From Methylobacterium sp. (GTDB taxonomy: Bacteria > Pseudomonadota > Alphaproteobacteria > Rhizobiales > Beijerinckiaceae), in the NCBI GenBank assembly GCA_013823325.1, contig PNLY01000027.1, positions 1 to 54,883 on the forward strand: a DNA stretch of 54,883 nucleotides, in the 5' to 3' direction. A program made the translations under genes and the position numbers. Under the pieces are notes generated by a model. That model was not told where the DNA came from. It was given only the letters and a program-made list of their open reading frames with translations, and searched no databases. Positions 18,921 to 30,836 of the stretch are shown here, piece by piece. Position 1 is the first letter of the stretch. Each line of letters starts with the position of its first letter.

Positions 18921-19102
18921 GAATGTCATTCCCCAGCCTGCGGCGTTCTTGTGCGAGCATGGCTCATGCCATTGCCCGTCGCCGCCTCCGCCTTCTCATA
19001 CGTCCGATCGCCGCCAACGCATTCTGCGAACACGGCAAAACCGCCATGCTCCCAGAGACTGACGAGGGGGCGTTCCGGCGGCGAGGGGACCGGGAAGAGT
19101 GT

Positions 19103-19681
19103 TCAGCCCGCCATCGCGACTTCGGCGCCGCGGCCGAGATCGGCCATCCACTGACGATAGCGCGGCTGCGCCTCGAGCTGGTGCGCATAGTGCCGGCCGA
19201 GCGCCGCGGTGAGCTTCCCACCGCGCTTCAGCTGCGCATCGGCGAAGCCGATCATCACAGAATTCGGCCAGGCTTGCGGACGGATCGCGCGCAGGCGGGC
19301 GAACAGGGCGTCTTCGCCCTCCTCCGGTTCCACTTGTGCCATCAGCGAGAGCATCGCCGCGGTCGAGCGCGAAATGCCCATATGACAATGCACCAGCAGG
19401 TGCCCCTCCTGCCGCTTGATCGCCGACTCGCGCAGCTTCGCGCCGAAATCGAGGATCTCGGCGACGTGAGCCTGCGTCGGATGCACACGGCCTTCCTGCG
19501 GCGTGATGATGTCGTGGAAGCGCAGGGTCGTGCGCTCATGCGCCTCATAGGCCACGAAGGATTCAAGCTCCGGCAGGTCGGGATCGAGCAGCGACAATAC
19601 ATGGCTGACCTTGCGCGTGCTCTGCGCCGGCAGCTCCTCGATCCCGCAGACGGTGAGCGTCGAAATGGCGATGGGCAGCAT
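19103..19681 (-). CDS. Dual-specificity/tyrosine phosphatase family protein
   Basis: The product is 192 residues. VHCHMGISRST near residues 97-107 carries the CX5R catalytic loop (HCHMGISR) of cysteine phosphatases, and an upstream Asp (HDIITP, near 56) could be the general acid. It has no signal peptide and is probably cytosolic. Substrate, protein or small molecule, is unknown. The 173-base gap to the M20 gene holds nothing recognised. Confidence 0.75.
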   Translation of the reverse strand: MLPIAISTLTVCGIEELPAQSTRKVSHVLSLLDPDLPELESFVAYEAHERTTLRFHDIITPQEGRVHPTQAHVAEILDFGAKLRESAIKRQEGHLLVHCHMGISRSTAAMLSLMAQVEPEEGEDALFARLRAIRPQAWPNSVMIGFADAQLKRGGKLTAALGRHYAHQLEAQPRYRQWMADLGRGAEVAMAG

Positions 19682-19768
19682 CGGCGTTTGTTCCCGGTCT
19701 CGAAGACGCCGGGTTAATCCGCCCCGGCGGCAGCCGCAACCGCGATCGCCGCAGGGCTGCCCTGCCCG

Positions 19769-20335
19769 TCAATGCTTGACCTCGTAGCGTAGCCACTGGA
19801 TGCCGTCGCCCAGCGTCTGCGCCTCGGTGAGCGAAAGATTGCTGCGCGCGCCGTCGGCGAAGAGTCGCCCGCCGGCACCGAGCGCAACCGGATAGACCAT
19901 GAGGTTGTAGGCGTCGACCAGTCCGGCGCGCTGCAGGCCATGGACGAGCTTAAGGCTGCCATAGACCAGGATGTCGCCGCCGGTGCCGTCCTTCAGCGCC
20001 GCGATGGCGGCGAGCGCATCGCCTGCCAGGATCGAGGTGCCCTGCCACTCGGCGCGCGTCAGCGTTGTCGAGGCGACATGCTTCGGCAGCGCGTTGATCT
20101 GGTCGGCGAAAGGGCTATCGACCACATGCGGCCAGACCGCGGCGAAGGCGTCGTAGGTCCGGCGGCCGAGCAGCAGGGAACCCGCGGCATCGAGTTCTTC
20201 CTGCTTCAGCCGCTCGCCTTCCGGCCCGCGCGTGAACGGTCCGGTCCAATCGCCGAGACCGGAATCCTCCATGCCGACCGGGTCCTCGATCACGCCGTCG
20301 AGCGAGATGTACTGGGTGACGACGAGCTTGCGCAT
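19769..20335 (-). CDS. Dihydrofolate reductase-like (RibD C-terminal type) protein
   Basis: The protein is 188 residues from the ATG before RKLVVTQYISLDGVIE, with AGGAGAAG upstream. The N-terminal strand pattern, GSLLLGRRTYDAF near 52 and GDILVYGSLKLVHGL near 120 are typical of the RibD_C/DHFR-like reductase family found alone in many soil bacteria. It probably uses NADPH; the substrate is unknown. It is not a true folate DHFR by sequence. Confidence 0.8.
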   Translation of the reverse strand: MRKLVVTQYISLDGVIEDPVGMEDSGLGDWTGPFTRGPEGERLKQEELDAAGSLLLGRRTYDAFAAVWPHVVDSPFADQINALPKHVASTTLTRAEWQGTSILAGDALAAIAALKDGTGGDILVYGSLKLVHGLQRAGLVDAYNLMVYPVALGAGGRLFADGARSNLSLTEAQTLGDGIQWLRYEVKH

Positions 20336-20457
20336 GCTGCTTCTCCTGCGAGCCAGCGGGCAGCGCTGCGCTGCCCCTTCTGCCCTGTCGTCGAAGAAGG
20401 AGTGGCGGAATCGACAGGCTTTCGAAAATTCTTTCCCCGGCTTTGCGCCCGTCAGCC

Positions 20458-20535
20458 TTGACCTTGCCATTCTCTTGGACGAAGAGGGCTTGCAAGGACC
20501 TCACCCGAAACCCCGGCCTTGCGCCGGGGTTTTTA
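20458..20535 (+). ncRNA. Candidate small RNA ending in an intrinsic terminator
   Basis: A strong terminator hairpin (CCCCGGC/GCCGGGG with a T-run, 20508-20535) lies on the plus strand, although no plus-strand gene precedes it before purA. TTGACC at 20458 could be a -35, but no clear -10 is seen. CACCCGAAACCCCGGC before the stem recalls the alphaproteobacterial suhB/mmgR (alpha-r8) sRNA family from memory. Identity is tentative; the terminator itself is clear. Confidence 0.4.
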
Positions 20536-20638
20536 TTCGTGCGGGCGCTTGCGCCAGCGCGCTTTCCGTTCGGCCCGTCCGGCCGAACGACCGGAATTCG
20601 CGCTGACTCGATAGGTCAGCAAAGAGGGAATCTCCTCC

Positions 20639-21931
<1,293 letters not shown>

Positions 21932-21962
21932 CGGGCCGGGCCAACGCGGACATGTGAGGCCA

Positions 21963-23189
21963 ATGGCCGATTTCCACCCCATTCTGGCGCGTGCGATCGC
22001 CGGACTGACCGACAAGTCGCCGGAAGCGCGCCGCGCCGTCTATGACCGGGCACGCACGGCGCTGCTCGCGCAATTGCGCAGCCTCGACCCGCCGCTTTCC
22101 GAAGCCGACATCACCCGCGAGCGGCTCTCGCTCGACGAGGCGGTATCGCGCATCGAGGCGGAGATCGCGCTCGCCGAGGCGATCGAGCCGAGCCTGCCGC
22201 CACTCCCGCTGGACGAGCCGCCGGCTGCTCCCGCGACACCGCTCGCGCGACCCGAGCCGAAGCCGCGGCCGGCCATATCGCAGCAGGACATGCCGCGCTT
22301 CGAGGAGCCGGCCGCCGCCCGTGACGAGGCCCAGCCCATCCGTCCGCGCGTCGCACCGCCGCGCAAGCGCAGCGTCGATCCCGGCCATGTCCGCACAGCC
22401 ATCGTCGGCGGCGGCGTCGCGCTCGCCGTGGCGGTGATCGCCGGCGCCGCCTATTACGTCAACAAGATCGCCCCGCAGGACCAGCAGGTCCGGCCGCGCG
22501 TCGAGACGCAGGCGCCGCCGGCTCAGCAGGACCAGGCGGGCAAGATCAGCGAGCGCGCCGGCGGCGAGCCGACGCCAACGCCGAGCCAGCCCTCCGGGCA
22601 GCGCCCGAGCCAGCAGGCCGGCGCCCAACAGGGCAGCGACCTCACCGTCGCCCAGCGCGCCATCCTCTATATCGAGGTACCGGAGACCCCGCAGCAGCCG
22701 CGGACCGTGCAGGGCCGCGTGCTCTGGCGGCTCGACAGCGACACCGCCGGTCCCGGCCGGCCGGTCGAGACGATCGTGCGGGCCACCATCGAGATCGCCG
22801 ATGCCGGGCTCTCGCTCGACTTCACCATCCGGCGCAACACCGATTCCGCCTTCCCGGCCTCGCACATCATCGGCATGCGCTTCACCACCTCGGGCGAAGC
22901 GGCGAACGATGCGATCCGCGAGGTCGGCGTGCCGCAGTTCAAGCTCGAAGAGGGCGAGCGCGGCGCGCCGCTCTCGGCCATCGCCTCGGCGCTGGGCGAG
23001 AACCTGTTCGTGGCGGCGCTGTCGAACGTCCCGGTCGAATCCGAGCGCAATCTCGACTTGCTGCGCAACCGCAACTGGATCGACCTGCCGGTGCGCTTCA
23101 ACTCCGGCCGGCGCGGCATCATCACCTTCGAGAAGGGCGGCGCGGGCAGCCAGACGATCGGCGATGCGCTGAACCGCTGGCAGGGCTGA
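21963..23189 (+). CDS. Membrane-anchored protein of unknown function
   Basis: The product is 408 residues from the ATG before ADFHPILARA. The N-terminal helical segment (1-60) is followed by a Pro/Ala/Arg-rich linker (65-135), one membrane span (about 143-163), a second Pro/Gln-rich linker (170-225) and a globular periplasmic domain (about 230-408). The layout suggests a single-pass inner-membrane protein with its C-terminus outside. It begins 31 bases after purA and may be co-transcribed. I recognise no named domain. Confidence 0.65.
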   Translation: MADFHPILARAIAGLTDKSPEARRAVYDRARTALLAQLRSLDPPLSEADITRERLSLDEAVSRIEAEIALAEAIEPSLPPLPLDEPPAAPATPLARPEPKPRPAISQQDMPRFEEPAAARDEAQPIRPRVAPPRKRSVDPGHVRTAIVGGGVALAVAVIAGAAYYVNKIAPQDQQVRPRVETQAPPAQQDQAGKISERAGGEPTPTPSQPSGQRPSQQAGAQQGSDLTVAQRAILYIEVPETPQQPRTVQGRVLWRLDSDTAGPGRPVETIVRATIEIADAGLSLDFTIRRNTDSAFPASHIIGMRFTTSGEAANDAIREVGVPQFKLEEGERGAPLSAIASALGENLFVAALSNVPVESERNLDLLRNRNWIDLPVRFNSGRRGIITFEKGGAGSQTIGDALNRWQG

Positions 23190-23204
23190 GGCGGGACGGA
23201 TGCC

Positions 23205-24644
23205 TCAGCGACCCTGGTTCGATGCCAGCTGCCGCATGACCTCGGCCATCACGGGGTCCTTGCCGGCAAGGAAGTCGGCGAAGATCGGTGCGATGGTCAC
23301 CTTCGGCCGCAGATCACCGGCCGGCACGCCGTAGACGTAGTTCAGCAGGAAGCAGGTCGTGATCTGCGACAGGCTGCAGCCGTGCTCCCAATCATGGAAG
23401 GCAGTGGTGTAGCGCAGCGCAAGCTTCGCGTTCGGCAACACGGTCCCCCCGCCTTCGCCCCAGAACTGCGAGCGGTCGCCCATCGCCTCACCGACGATGA
23501 TGGCGCGTTCTCCGGCGAAATATTTCAGCCGCGCCGCCGTGCTGATCGCCGCGGAGAACGTGTGTGCGCTGGTCAGGATGAAAAGCCTGCCGGGCGCTGG
23601 CAGAAGCTCCGGCAGCCGGCGGGTGAAATCGGCCGTCAACGTATAGTTGCCGCCGGGATTGAAACGCAGATCGACGATGGCATTGCGAATGGGTTTCTTC
23701 GCCGCTTCGTCGAGCATCCCGGACAGATAGGCGGACAAGCCGATCGATCCCTGATCGCCCACACGGTTGATCTGGACATAGAGCAGATCATTGGCCGGAA
23801 AATCGTGCCAGTAGTTCGCGTCGAGATGCGTGAGATAGGCCGGTAAAGCGACACCGTCGAGCACATGCCGCCATCCGCTCGACCGGCCCGGTGGGCTCAG
23901 ATTGTCGCTCGGCCACACGAAGCGATCGTGAGATGGGCGGGTGGCCGCCTTGGCGACGAGCTCGACCGAACCGACGGCCCCATCAGCAAAGCGCATCGCA
24001 AAGCTGCTGCCATCAGTCGTCGCGGCAAGGCCGGCCGCATGGAGCAGCTCCGGCGAGATCAGAAAGTTTGGCACGAATTCCCGGGCAAGATTTGCGGGGC
24101 CGCCAACATAGGGACGCAGCGCCTCGACCAAAGCTTCCGTCCTGTGTCCGTTCACACCAAGAACCTGTCCGCCAAGAAGATGCTGCCTGTCCTCGTCTGT
24201 CGCGATCACCAACAACCCGTCGGCGAACCAGCCGAGGCGGATCGGCACGGCGTTGAAACCGCGATCGCCCGCAAGCCCGAGCACATTGGTATGGCCGTTA
24301 TCGGCCAGAGCCACGGCCTTCGCAGCAGCCAGCGCCAGGCCGGCCCGGTCGAGCTCGCCGGCCCTTGCTTCAAGCGCGGTAACCGCCTGATCGAACGCTG
24401 CACGGCTTTGTGCCGTGAAGCTGCGCTCGACCTCCGGCAGGCGGCGCAGATGGGCGAGGTCCTGCAGGTTCCTGTCACGCAGCGAGGCGGCCGCAGAAAC
24501 ATTCGCCGCTGGATAGGACTTCAATGTCGGATAGAGGATGGCGGCGAGCGGGACTGTGACGAGGACAAGCACAGCCACGCCGGCAAGCAGCCTGAGTCGG
24601 GGCTGTCGCCAGAAGCGCCTGGGAACCTCACCATCTCGTCGCAT
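23205..24644 (-). CDS. Membrane-anchored S41-like peptidase homologue
   Basis: The protein is 479 residues. A single N-terminal membrane segment (about 18-38) precedes a large periplasmic part. AIVDLRFNPGGNYTLT near 335 matches the conserved DLRxNPGG strand of C-terminal-processing (S41) peptidases. LFILTSAHTFSAAIST near 370 places a Ser where the S41 nucleophile lies. No PDZ domain is obvious. Peptidase activity is plausible but the catalytic Lys cannot be assigned with confidence. It stands alone, convergent with the unknown purA neighbour. Confidence 0.6.
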   Translation of the reverse strand: MRRDGEVPRRFWRQPRLRLLAGVAVLVLVTVPLAAILYPTLKSYPAANVSAAASLRDRNLQDLAHLRRLPEVERSFTAQSRAAFDQAVTALEARAGELDRAGLALAAAKAVALADNGHTNVLGLAGDRGFNAVPIRLGWFADGLLVIATDEDRQHLLGGQVLGVNGHRTEALVEALRPYVGGPANLAREFVPNFLISPELLHAAGLAATTDGSSFAMRFADGAVGSVELVAKAATRPSHDRFVWPSDNLSPPGRSSGWRHVLDGVALPAYLTHLDANYWHDFPANDLLYVQINRVGDQGSIGLSAYLSGMLDEAAKKPIRNAIVDLRFNPGGNYTLTADFTRRLPELLPAPGRLFILTSAHTFSAAISTAARLKYFAGERAIIVGEAMGDRSQFWGEGGGTVLPNAKLALRYTTAFHDWEHGCSLSQITTCFLLNYVYGVPAGDLRPKVTIAPIFADFLAGKDPVMAEVMRQLASNQGR

Positions 24645-24733
24645 GGCCGGACTGGTCTCCGCCGAATGGCGCCACCCTTACCATCGATCGAGACAGATGG
24701 CGGCAGCACGAAGCCGCGCGACCGCCGGGCGGC

Positions 24734-26356
24734 TCAGCCTCCCGACACCTTCTGGTAGTCCTTCACATCGGAGAAATTGATCTCCGGGGCGCGCTCGGCG
24801 TCGTATTTCAGGGTGAACTGCGACGAGGCCATGAAGACGGGATCGCCGTCGAGGTCGTCGGCCATCGAGGACGGCTTGGCCGCGGTGAATTTCTGCAGCG
24901 CGACCTTGTCCTCGCTGGAGATCCAGCGCGCGATCGCGAACTGGCAGGGTTCGAAATCCACGGGCAGCGAATACTCCGCCTCCATGCGCTCCTTGAGCAC
25001 ATCGAGCTGCAGCGCGCCGACGACGCCGACGATGGCAGGGGCGCCGTCATGCGGCAAGAAGAGCTGGACCACGCCCTCCTCCGCCATCTGCTGCAGCGCC
25101 TCGCGCAGCTTCTTGGCCTTCATCGCGTCCTTGAGCTTGACGCGGCGCAGGATTTCCGGGGCGAAGCTCGGCACGCCGCGGAAGACGATGTCCTCACCCT
25201 CGGTCAGCGTGTCGCCGATGCGCAGCGTGCCGTGGTTTGGCAGGCCGACGATGTCACCGGCATAGGCCTCCTCCGCGATCGAGCGATCGCGGGCGAAGAA
25301 GAATTGCGGCGCATTCAGCGGCAGCGGCTTGCCGGTGCGCACCAGCTTGGCCTTCATGCCGCGCGAGAGCTTGCCCGAGCAGACCCGCATGAAGGCGATG
25401 CGGTCGCGATGGTTCGGATCCATGTTCGCCTGGATCTTGAAGACGAAGCCGGTCATCTTCGGCTCGCCCGCCTCGATCAGCCGCTTGTCTGCCGATTGCG
25501 CCCGCGGGCTCGGTGCGAGCTTGCCGAGCGCGTCGATCAGGTCGCGCACGCCGTAGTCGCGCAGCGCCGCCCCGAAATAGACCGGCGTCAGATGGCCCTC
25601 GCGGAAGGCCTCGAGATCGAAGGGCTTGCAGCCTTCCCGCGCCAGGAACACCTCCTCGCGAAACGTGTCGGCGGCGCCATGGGGCAGCAGCTCGTCGAAG
25701 AGCTTGTCGTCCTCGCCGGCAACCTTCTGGCCGGCATCGCTCTCATCGCCCTTCTGGTTGCGGCGCAGGGTGTTGGAGGCAAGGTCGAGCGTGCCGACGA
25801 ACTCGCGCCCGCGCCCGACCGGCCAGGTCATCGGCGCGACGTCGAGCGCCAGCGTCGTCTCGATCTCGTTGAGCAGGTCGAAGGGGTCGCGCGTCTCGCG
25901 GTCGACCTTGTTGATGAAGGTGACGATCGGAATATCGCGCAGGCGGCAGACCTCGAACAGCTTCTTGGTGCGTGCCTCAATACCCTTGGCGGCGTCGATC
26001 ACCATCACCGCGCTGTCGACCGCCGTGAGGGTCCGGTAGGTGTCTTCCGAGAAGTCCTCGTGGCCGGGCGTGTCGAGCAGGTTGAAGACGTGCCCGTCAT
26101 ATTCGAAGGTCATCACCGAGGTGACGACCGAGATGCCGCGCTGGCGCTCGATCTTCATCCAGTCGGAGGAGGTCTGGCGCCGGCCGGCCTTGGCACGGAC
26201 TTCGCCGGCGAGCTGGATGGCGCCGCCGAAATAAAGCAGCTTCTCGGTCAGCGTGGTCTTGCCCGCGTCCGGGTGCGAGATAATGGCGAAGGTCCGCCGG
26301 CGCGCATGGGGCGCCGCGGCAGCCGCCGCGCTGTCGATGGTCGAAAGATCGGTCAT
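24734..26356 (-). CDS. prfC: Peptide chain release factor 3
   Basis: This 540-residue translational GTPase recycles RF1/RF2 from the ribosome after termination. AIISHPDAGKTTLTEKLL near 25 is the P-loop, followed by RQRGISVVTSVM (switch region), LLDTPGHEDFSEDT (G3) and FINKVDRE (G4). The C-terminal domains match RF3 rather than EF-G or LepA. The start is the ATG before TDLSTIDSA, since the upstream extension has no homologue-like features. An alanine run lies near residues 10-15. Confidence 0.95.
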   Translation of the reverse strand: MTDLSTIDSAAAAAAPHARRRTFAIISHPDAGKTTLTEKLLYFGGAIQLAGEVRAKAGRRQTSSDWMKIERQRGISVVTSVMTFEYDGHVFNLLDTPGHEDFSEDTYRTLTAVDSAVMVIDAAKGIEARTKKLFEVCRLRDIPIVTFINKVDRETRDPFDLLNEIETTLALDVAPMTWPVGRGREFVGTLDLASNTLRRNQKGDESDAGQKVAGEDDKLFDELLPHGAADTFREEVFLAREGCKPFDLEAFREGHLTPVYFGAALRDYGVRDLIDALGKLAPSPRAQSADKRLIEAGEPKMTGFVFKIQANMDPNHRDRIAFMRVCSGKLSRGMKAKLVRTGKPLPLNAPQFFFARDRSIAEEAYAGDIVGLPNHGTLRIGDTLTEGEDIVFRGVPSFAPEILRRVKLKDAMKAKKLREALQQMAEEGVVQLFLPHDGAPAIVGVVGALQLDVLKERMEAEYSLPVDFEPCQFAIARWISSEDKVALQKFTAAKPSSMADDLDGDPVFMASSQFTLKYDAERAPEINFSDVKDYQKVSGG

Positions 26357-26538
26357 GGCGTGGTCAAGACAGGATGCCGCCCCTCCTGTCAATCGGAAGA
26401 GACGCCATCGCGATATCCCGGTCTACGCAGGCCCGGGCAGCATTCCAACGCAAATTTAACCAAACCATGCTTCTGTGGGGCGGTGGGTTCCCAGCTGCGC
26501 CCCCTGACCAAGCCGCGGCCTGCCGTTTCGCGACACAG

Positions 26539-28221
26539 ATGGCCACGCTGCGCACCATCTCGAGCCAGATTCTCGCCGCGATATCACTTCTCGTCATCGC
26601 CGCCGCACTCGCCGTCGGCCTCGGCGTCCACAGCCTCGGCGAATATGCCAAGGTGACGAACGAGATGCAGTCCGCCGCACGCCGCTCGAGCCTCGCCGAA
26701 CGGGTCAACGGCCTGGTGAACAGCGTGGTGATGGAGTCGCGCGGCATCTATATGAGCGCCGATGCCGTCCAGGCCGAGCGCTTTGCCCCGCTCCTGCTGC
26801 AGGGGCTCGCCGAAATCGAGATCCTGATGGATGAATGGCGGCCGCTGATCGACGATCAGGATCGCGCCGCCTTCACCGCCGTCGACAGCGCCATCCGCGA
26901 ATTCACCCGTTTCCGTCGCGAGATCGTCCGCCTGGGGCGCGCCGACGCGATCGCGGCCGCGCGCGAGCTCGGCAACAACGAAGCCAATCGCGACAATCGC
27001 AAGGGGCTGAACGAGGCGCTCAAGCGCATCGCGGGCAGTTATGACAGCCACAGCGCCGCGCTCGACACCCGCCTGGAAACGATGCAGCGCGACAGCGCCG
27101 ACCTGCAGATCGGCGTCGGCGCCCTCGCCATCCTGACCGGCCTGGGCCTTGCCCTGTTCGTGGTGAACCGGCGCGTCGCGCGCCCCCTGCAGACTTTGGC
27201 TGCGACCATGCGTGGCCTCGCCGCAGCGGAAAAGGTCACGTCAGTGCCGCTGGTGCAGCGCCAGGACGAGATCGGCGACATGGCCCGCGCGGTCGAGGTC
27301 TTCCGCGATCACGCCCAAGCCCGCGAGACGCTCGAAGCGGCGGCTGCGCACACCGAAGCCAGGCGCACGGCGCGTCAGCAGCGGATCGCCGAGATCGTCG
27401 CCGCCTTCGATGCCCGTCTCGCCGACGCGCTGGAGACGGTCGAGACCGGCGCCCACACCCTGGAGGGCGCGGCGCGGACCGTGAGCGAGATCGCCAGCGC
27501 CCGCACCGTCCAGATCGACGGAGCGCAGAACGCCTCCCAGGACGCCTCCGACAAGGTCCAGCATGTCGCGGTCGCAGCCGAGGAACTGTCGAGCTCGATC
27601 GCCGAGATTGCCGACCGCGTGACACGGGCGAGCGCCATGGTCAGCAGCGCGGCCCTGGACGCTCAGGGCGTAAGCCGGCGCGTCGATGGTCTTGCGCAAG
27701 CCTCCGAGCGCATCGTCAACGTCATCGACCTCATCCGCGACATCGCCGAGCAGACCAATCTGCTCGCCCTCAACGCGACGATCGAAGCCGCCCGTGCCGG
27801 CGAGAGCGGGCGCGGCTTCGCCGTCGTCGCCGCCGAGGTCAAGACCCTGGCGAGCCGCACCGCCGAGGCGACGAATGGCATCGCCAGCCAGATCGAAGCC
27901 TTCCGCAGCGAGGCCCGGGACGCCGTCGCGGCGATCGGCGCGATCGCCGCGACGATCACCGACGTCTCGCAGCATACCGGCGCCATCGCCGCTGCGACCG
28001 AGCAGCAGAAGAGCACCACCTCGGAAATCGCCCGCAGCGCCCAGGCGACCGCCGACGGCGCCGCGACCGCGGCCCTGGCGCTGGGCAGCCTCGCCGCCGC
28101 CTCGGGCGAGGCGACCAGCGCCGCCTCCGACACGTTGCGCACCGCCGAGAACCTGGCGCGCGAGGCGGAGGCGTTGCGTGGCGCCGTCGCGACCTTCTTC
28201 AGCCAGATCAAGGCGGCCTGA
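26539..28221 (+). CDS. Methyl-accepting chemotaxis protein
   Basis: This transducer is 560 residues from the ATG before ATLRTISSQ. Membrane span 1 lies about 8-30. A helical periplasmic sensor with no recognised PAS/Cache motif covers 30-190. Span 2 is about 193-213, a HAMP domain follows (about 213-265), and then a long signalling domain. The hairpin tip RDIAEQTNLLALNATIEAAR near 405 is the CheA/CheW contact motif. In-frame ATGs at 26374 and 26467 lie upstream; none has a good ribosome site, so the start is uncertain. No C-terminal CheR pentapeptide is seen. Confidence 0.9.
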   Translation: MATLRTISSQILAAISLLVIAAALAVGLGVHSLGEYAKVTNEMQSAARRSSLAERVNGLVNSVVMESRGIYMSADAVQAERFAPLLLQGLAEIEILMDEWRPLIDDQDRAAFTAVDSAIREFTRFRREIVRLGRADAIAAARELGNNEANRDNRKGLNEALKRIAGSYDSHSAALDTRLETMQRDSADLQIGVGALAILTGLGLALFVVNRRVARPLQTLAATMRGLAAAEKVTSVPLVQRQDEIGDMARAVEVFRDHAQARETLEAAAAHTEARRTARQQRIAEIVAAFDARLADALETVETGAHTLEGAARTVSEIASARTVQIDGAQNASQDASDKVQHVAVAAEELSSSIAEIADRVTRASAMVSSAALDAQGVSRRVDGLAQASERIVNVIDLIRDIAEQTNLLALNATIEAARAGESGRGFAVVAAEVKTLASRTAEATNGIASQIEAFRSEARDAVAAIGAIAATITDVSQHTGAIAAATEQQKSTTSEIARSAQATADGAATAALALGSLAAASGEATSAASDTLRTAENLAREAEALRGAVATFFSQIKAA

Positions 28222-28237
28222 AGCCGCCGCGCGCTCG

Positions 28238-29001
28238 TCAGTTCTTCAGCCGGTAGCCGGTCTTGAAGATCCAGGCGATCACCGCGATGCAGGCGCAGAG
28301 GAAGACCAGCGTCATGGTCAGGCTGACCGCGATGCCGACATCGGCCGTGCCGTTGAAGCTCCAACGGAAGCCGCTGATCAGGTAGACGACCGGATTGACC
28401 AGCGTCACCGCCCGCCAGAACGGCGGCAGCATGTCGATCGAGTAGAAGGAGCCGCCGAGGAAGGTCAGCGGCGTGATCACCAGCAGCGGGATCGCCTGCA
28501 GCTTCTCGAAGCCATCGGCCCAGACACCGATGATGAAGCCGAACAGGCTGAACGTCGCCGCCGTCAGGATCAGGAAGAGCAGCATCCAGACCGGGTGCGC
28601 GATCTTCAGCGGCACGAACAGGAAGGCGGTGGCGAGAATGAGCAGGCCGAGCAGCACCGACTTCGTCGCCGCCGCCGCGACATAGGCGAAGACCGCCTCC
28701 CACCACGCGACCGGCGCAGAGAGCAATTCGAAGATCGTACCGACGAATTTCGGGAAATAGATCGCGAAAGAGGCGTTGGCGATGCTCTGCGTCAGCAGCG
28801 AGAGCATGATCAGGCCCGGCACGATGAAGGCGCCATAGGGCACGCCGTCGATCGCCTGCATATGCGAGCCGATCGCCGCGCCGAAGACGACGAAATAAAG
28901 CGAGGTCGAGATCACCGGCGAAAGCACGCTCTGCAGGGGCGTGCGCCAGGTGCGGGCCATCTCGAAACGGTAGATCGCCTTGATGGCGTGGAGATTGACG
29001 C

Positions 29002-29005
<4 letters not shown>
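28238..29005 (-). CDS. ABC-2 type transporter permease
   Basis: This 255-residue inner-membrane protein has six hydrophobic segments and the ABC-2 pattern near the end ([34 protein letters not shown]). The ATG at 29005 overlaps the stop of the ATPase gene by four bases, so the two are translationally coupled. It resembles the YadH family. The substrate is unknown. Confidence 0.88.
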
Positions 29006-29928
<923 letters not shown>

Positions 29929-30016
29929 GGGCGAACGCTATACTCGCAGCACGGCAAAGGGATGAAGCGGGATGGTGCCGTTTCGCCCTGCCGGCACGAC
30001 ATCCCGCAAAACAAGA

Positions 30017-30038
30017 ATGGCCGGGCAAGCCCGGCCAT
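30017..30038 (-). terminator. Hairpin terminator after the 24-residue gene
   Basis: ATGGCCGGGC and GCCCGGCCAT form a perfect 10-bp stem with an AA/TT loop. Read on the minus strand it is followed by TCTTGTTTTG, a broken T-run, so it probably ends the small membrane-peptide transcript. Confidence 0.65.
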
Positions 30039-30062
30039 AGCAAGTCCTTCTACCAGATCCTG

Positions 30063-30137
30063 TCAGCGCATGAAGAACCAGAGCAGGATGATGATCGGGA
30101 TCGGAACGCCCACCAGCCACAAAATGATCGAACGCAT
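30063..30137 (-). CDS. 24-residue membrane peptide
   Basis: The short frame begins MRSIILWLVGVPIP, continues with a run of Ile/Leu, and ends WFFMR before TGA. Nearly the whole peptide is one hydrophobic span with Arg at both ends. AAGGGGG lies eight bases before the ATG, an excellent ribosome site, and a perfect hairpin follows the stop. This combination supports translation. Pro-Ile-Pro in the middle of the span is notable. The gene lies between the ABC exporter and a secreted protein gene on the same strand. Function is unknown. Confidence 0.7.
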   Translation of the reverse strand: MRSIILWLVGVPIPIIILLWFFMR

Positions 30138-30223
30138 CGACGCTACCCCCTTGATTGTCATCGGATTAAGATGACGGGACAACGTCGCGGACGGGCCGGC
30201 GGTTCCACCGCCCGGCAGCGATC

Positions 30224-30724
30224 TTACTTGTAGGCGATGCTGTCGATGATCGCCGACATGGCCGCGTCATGCGTCTTGTGGCCCTCGGGCGAGGCCCAAT
30301 AGGTCATCATGATGATCTTGCCGCTCGCGACATTCGGGTTGATCGCGATGTAGCGGATGATCGACTCGCCGTCCTTGCTCTTGGCCTTGAGCTCGGTGAA
30401 CGACCAGGCCTTGCCCTTGACCTCCTGCTTCACTGTGTCGGAAGCGCCGGTGATGGTGACGCCTTCCTTCTCGAAATAGACGTTGTGCTCCTTCTGGAGC
30501 GTGTCGAGCTCGGCGGGCGCGACCAGCTCGAACCAGAGATAGATCTCCTCGTCCGGCGTCTTGATCTCGACGCCGCGCTTGATCTTCGCGGTTGTCCAGG
30601 CATCGGGCACGGTGACGACCGCGACCGGGTCGGCATCGGTGATCTGCAGCGCTCCGGCAAAGGCCGGCAGGCCGCTGAAACCGGCGAGCGCAAAGGCGAG
30701 CGCGCAGATGGTCTTTCGCAACAT
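30224..30724 (-). CDS. Secreted protein of unknown function
   Basis: The product is 166 residues from the ATG before LRKTICALAF. A clear signal peptide ends AFAG near residue 23. The mature part is about 140 residues of mixed alpha/beta with no cysteines and many Lys/Glu, and looks like a small periplasmic domain. The 86-base gap to the 24-residue gene holds that gene's ribosome site. No family was recognised. Confidence 0.7.
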   Translation of the reverse strand: MLRKTICALAFALAGFSGLPAFAGALQITDADPVAVVTVPDAWTTAKIKRGVEIKTPDEEIYLWFELVAPAELDTLQKEHNVYFEKEGVTITGASDTVKQEVKGKAWSFTELKAKSKDGESIIRYIAINPNVASGKIIMMTYWASPEGHKTHDAAMSAIIDSIAYK

Positions 30725-30836
30725 GAGTGTCCTCCCCCGGGATCGGCCGGCTCGCGCGCTCCTGCGCACACCGTGATCCGCCAGGCGCGAGGGTGTGCCA
30801 CAGCCGGCGGCGATGACAAGGCGGGCAAGCCACGAT

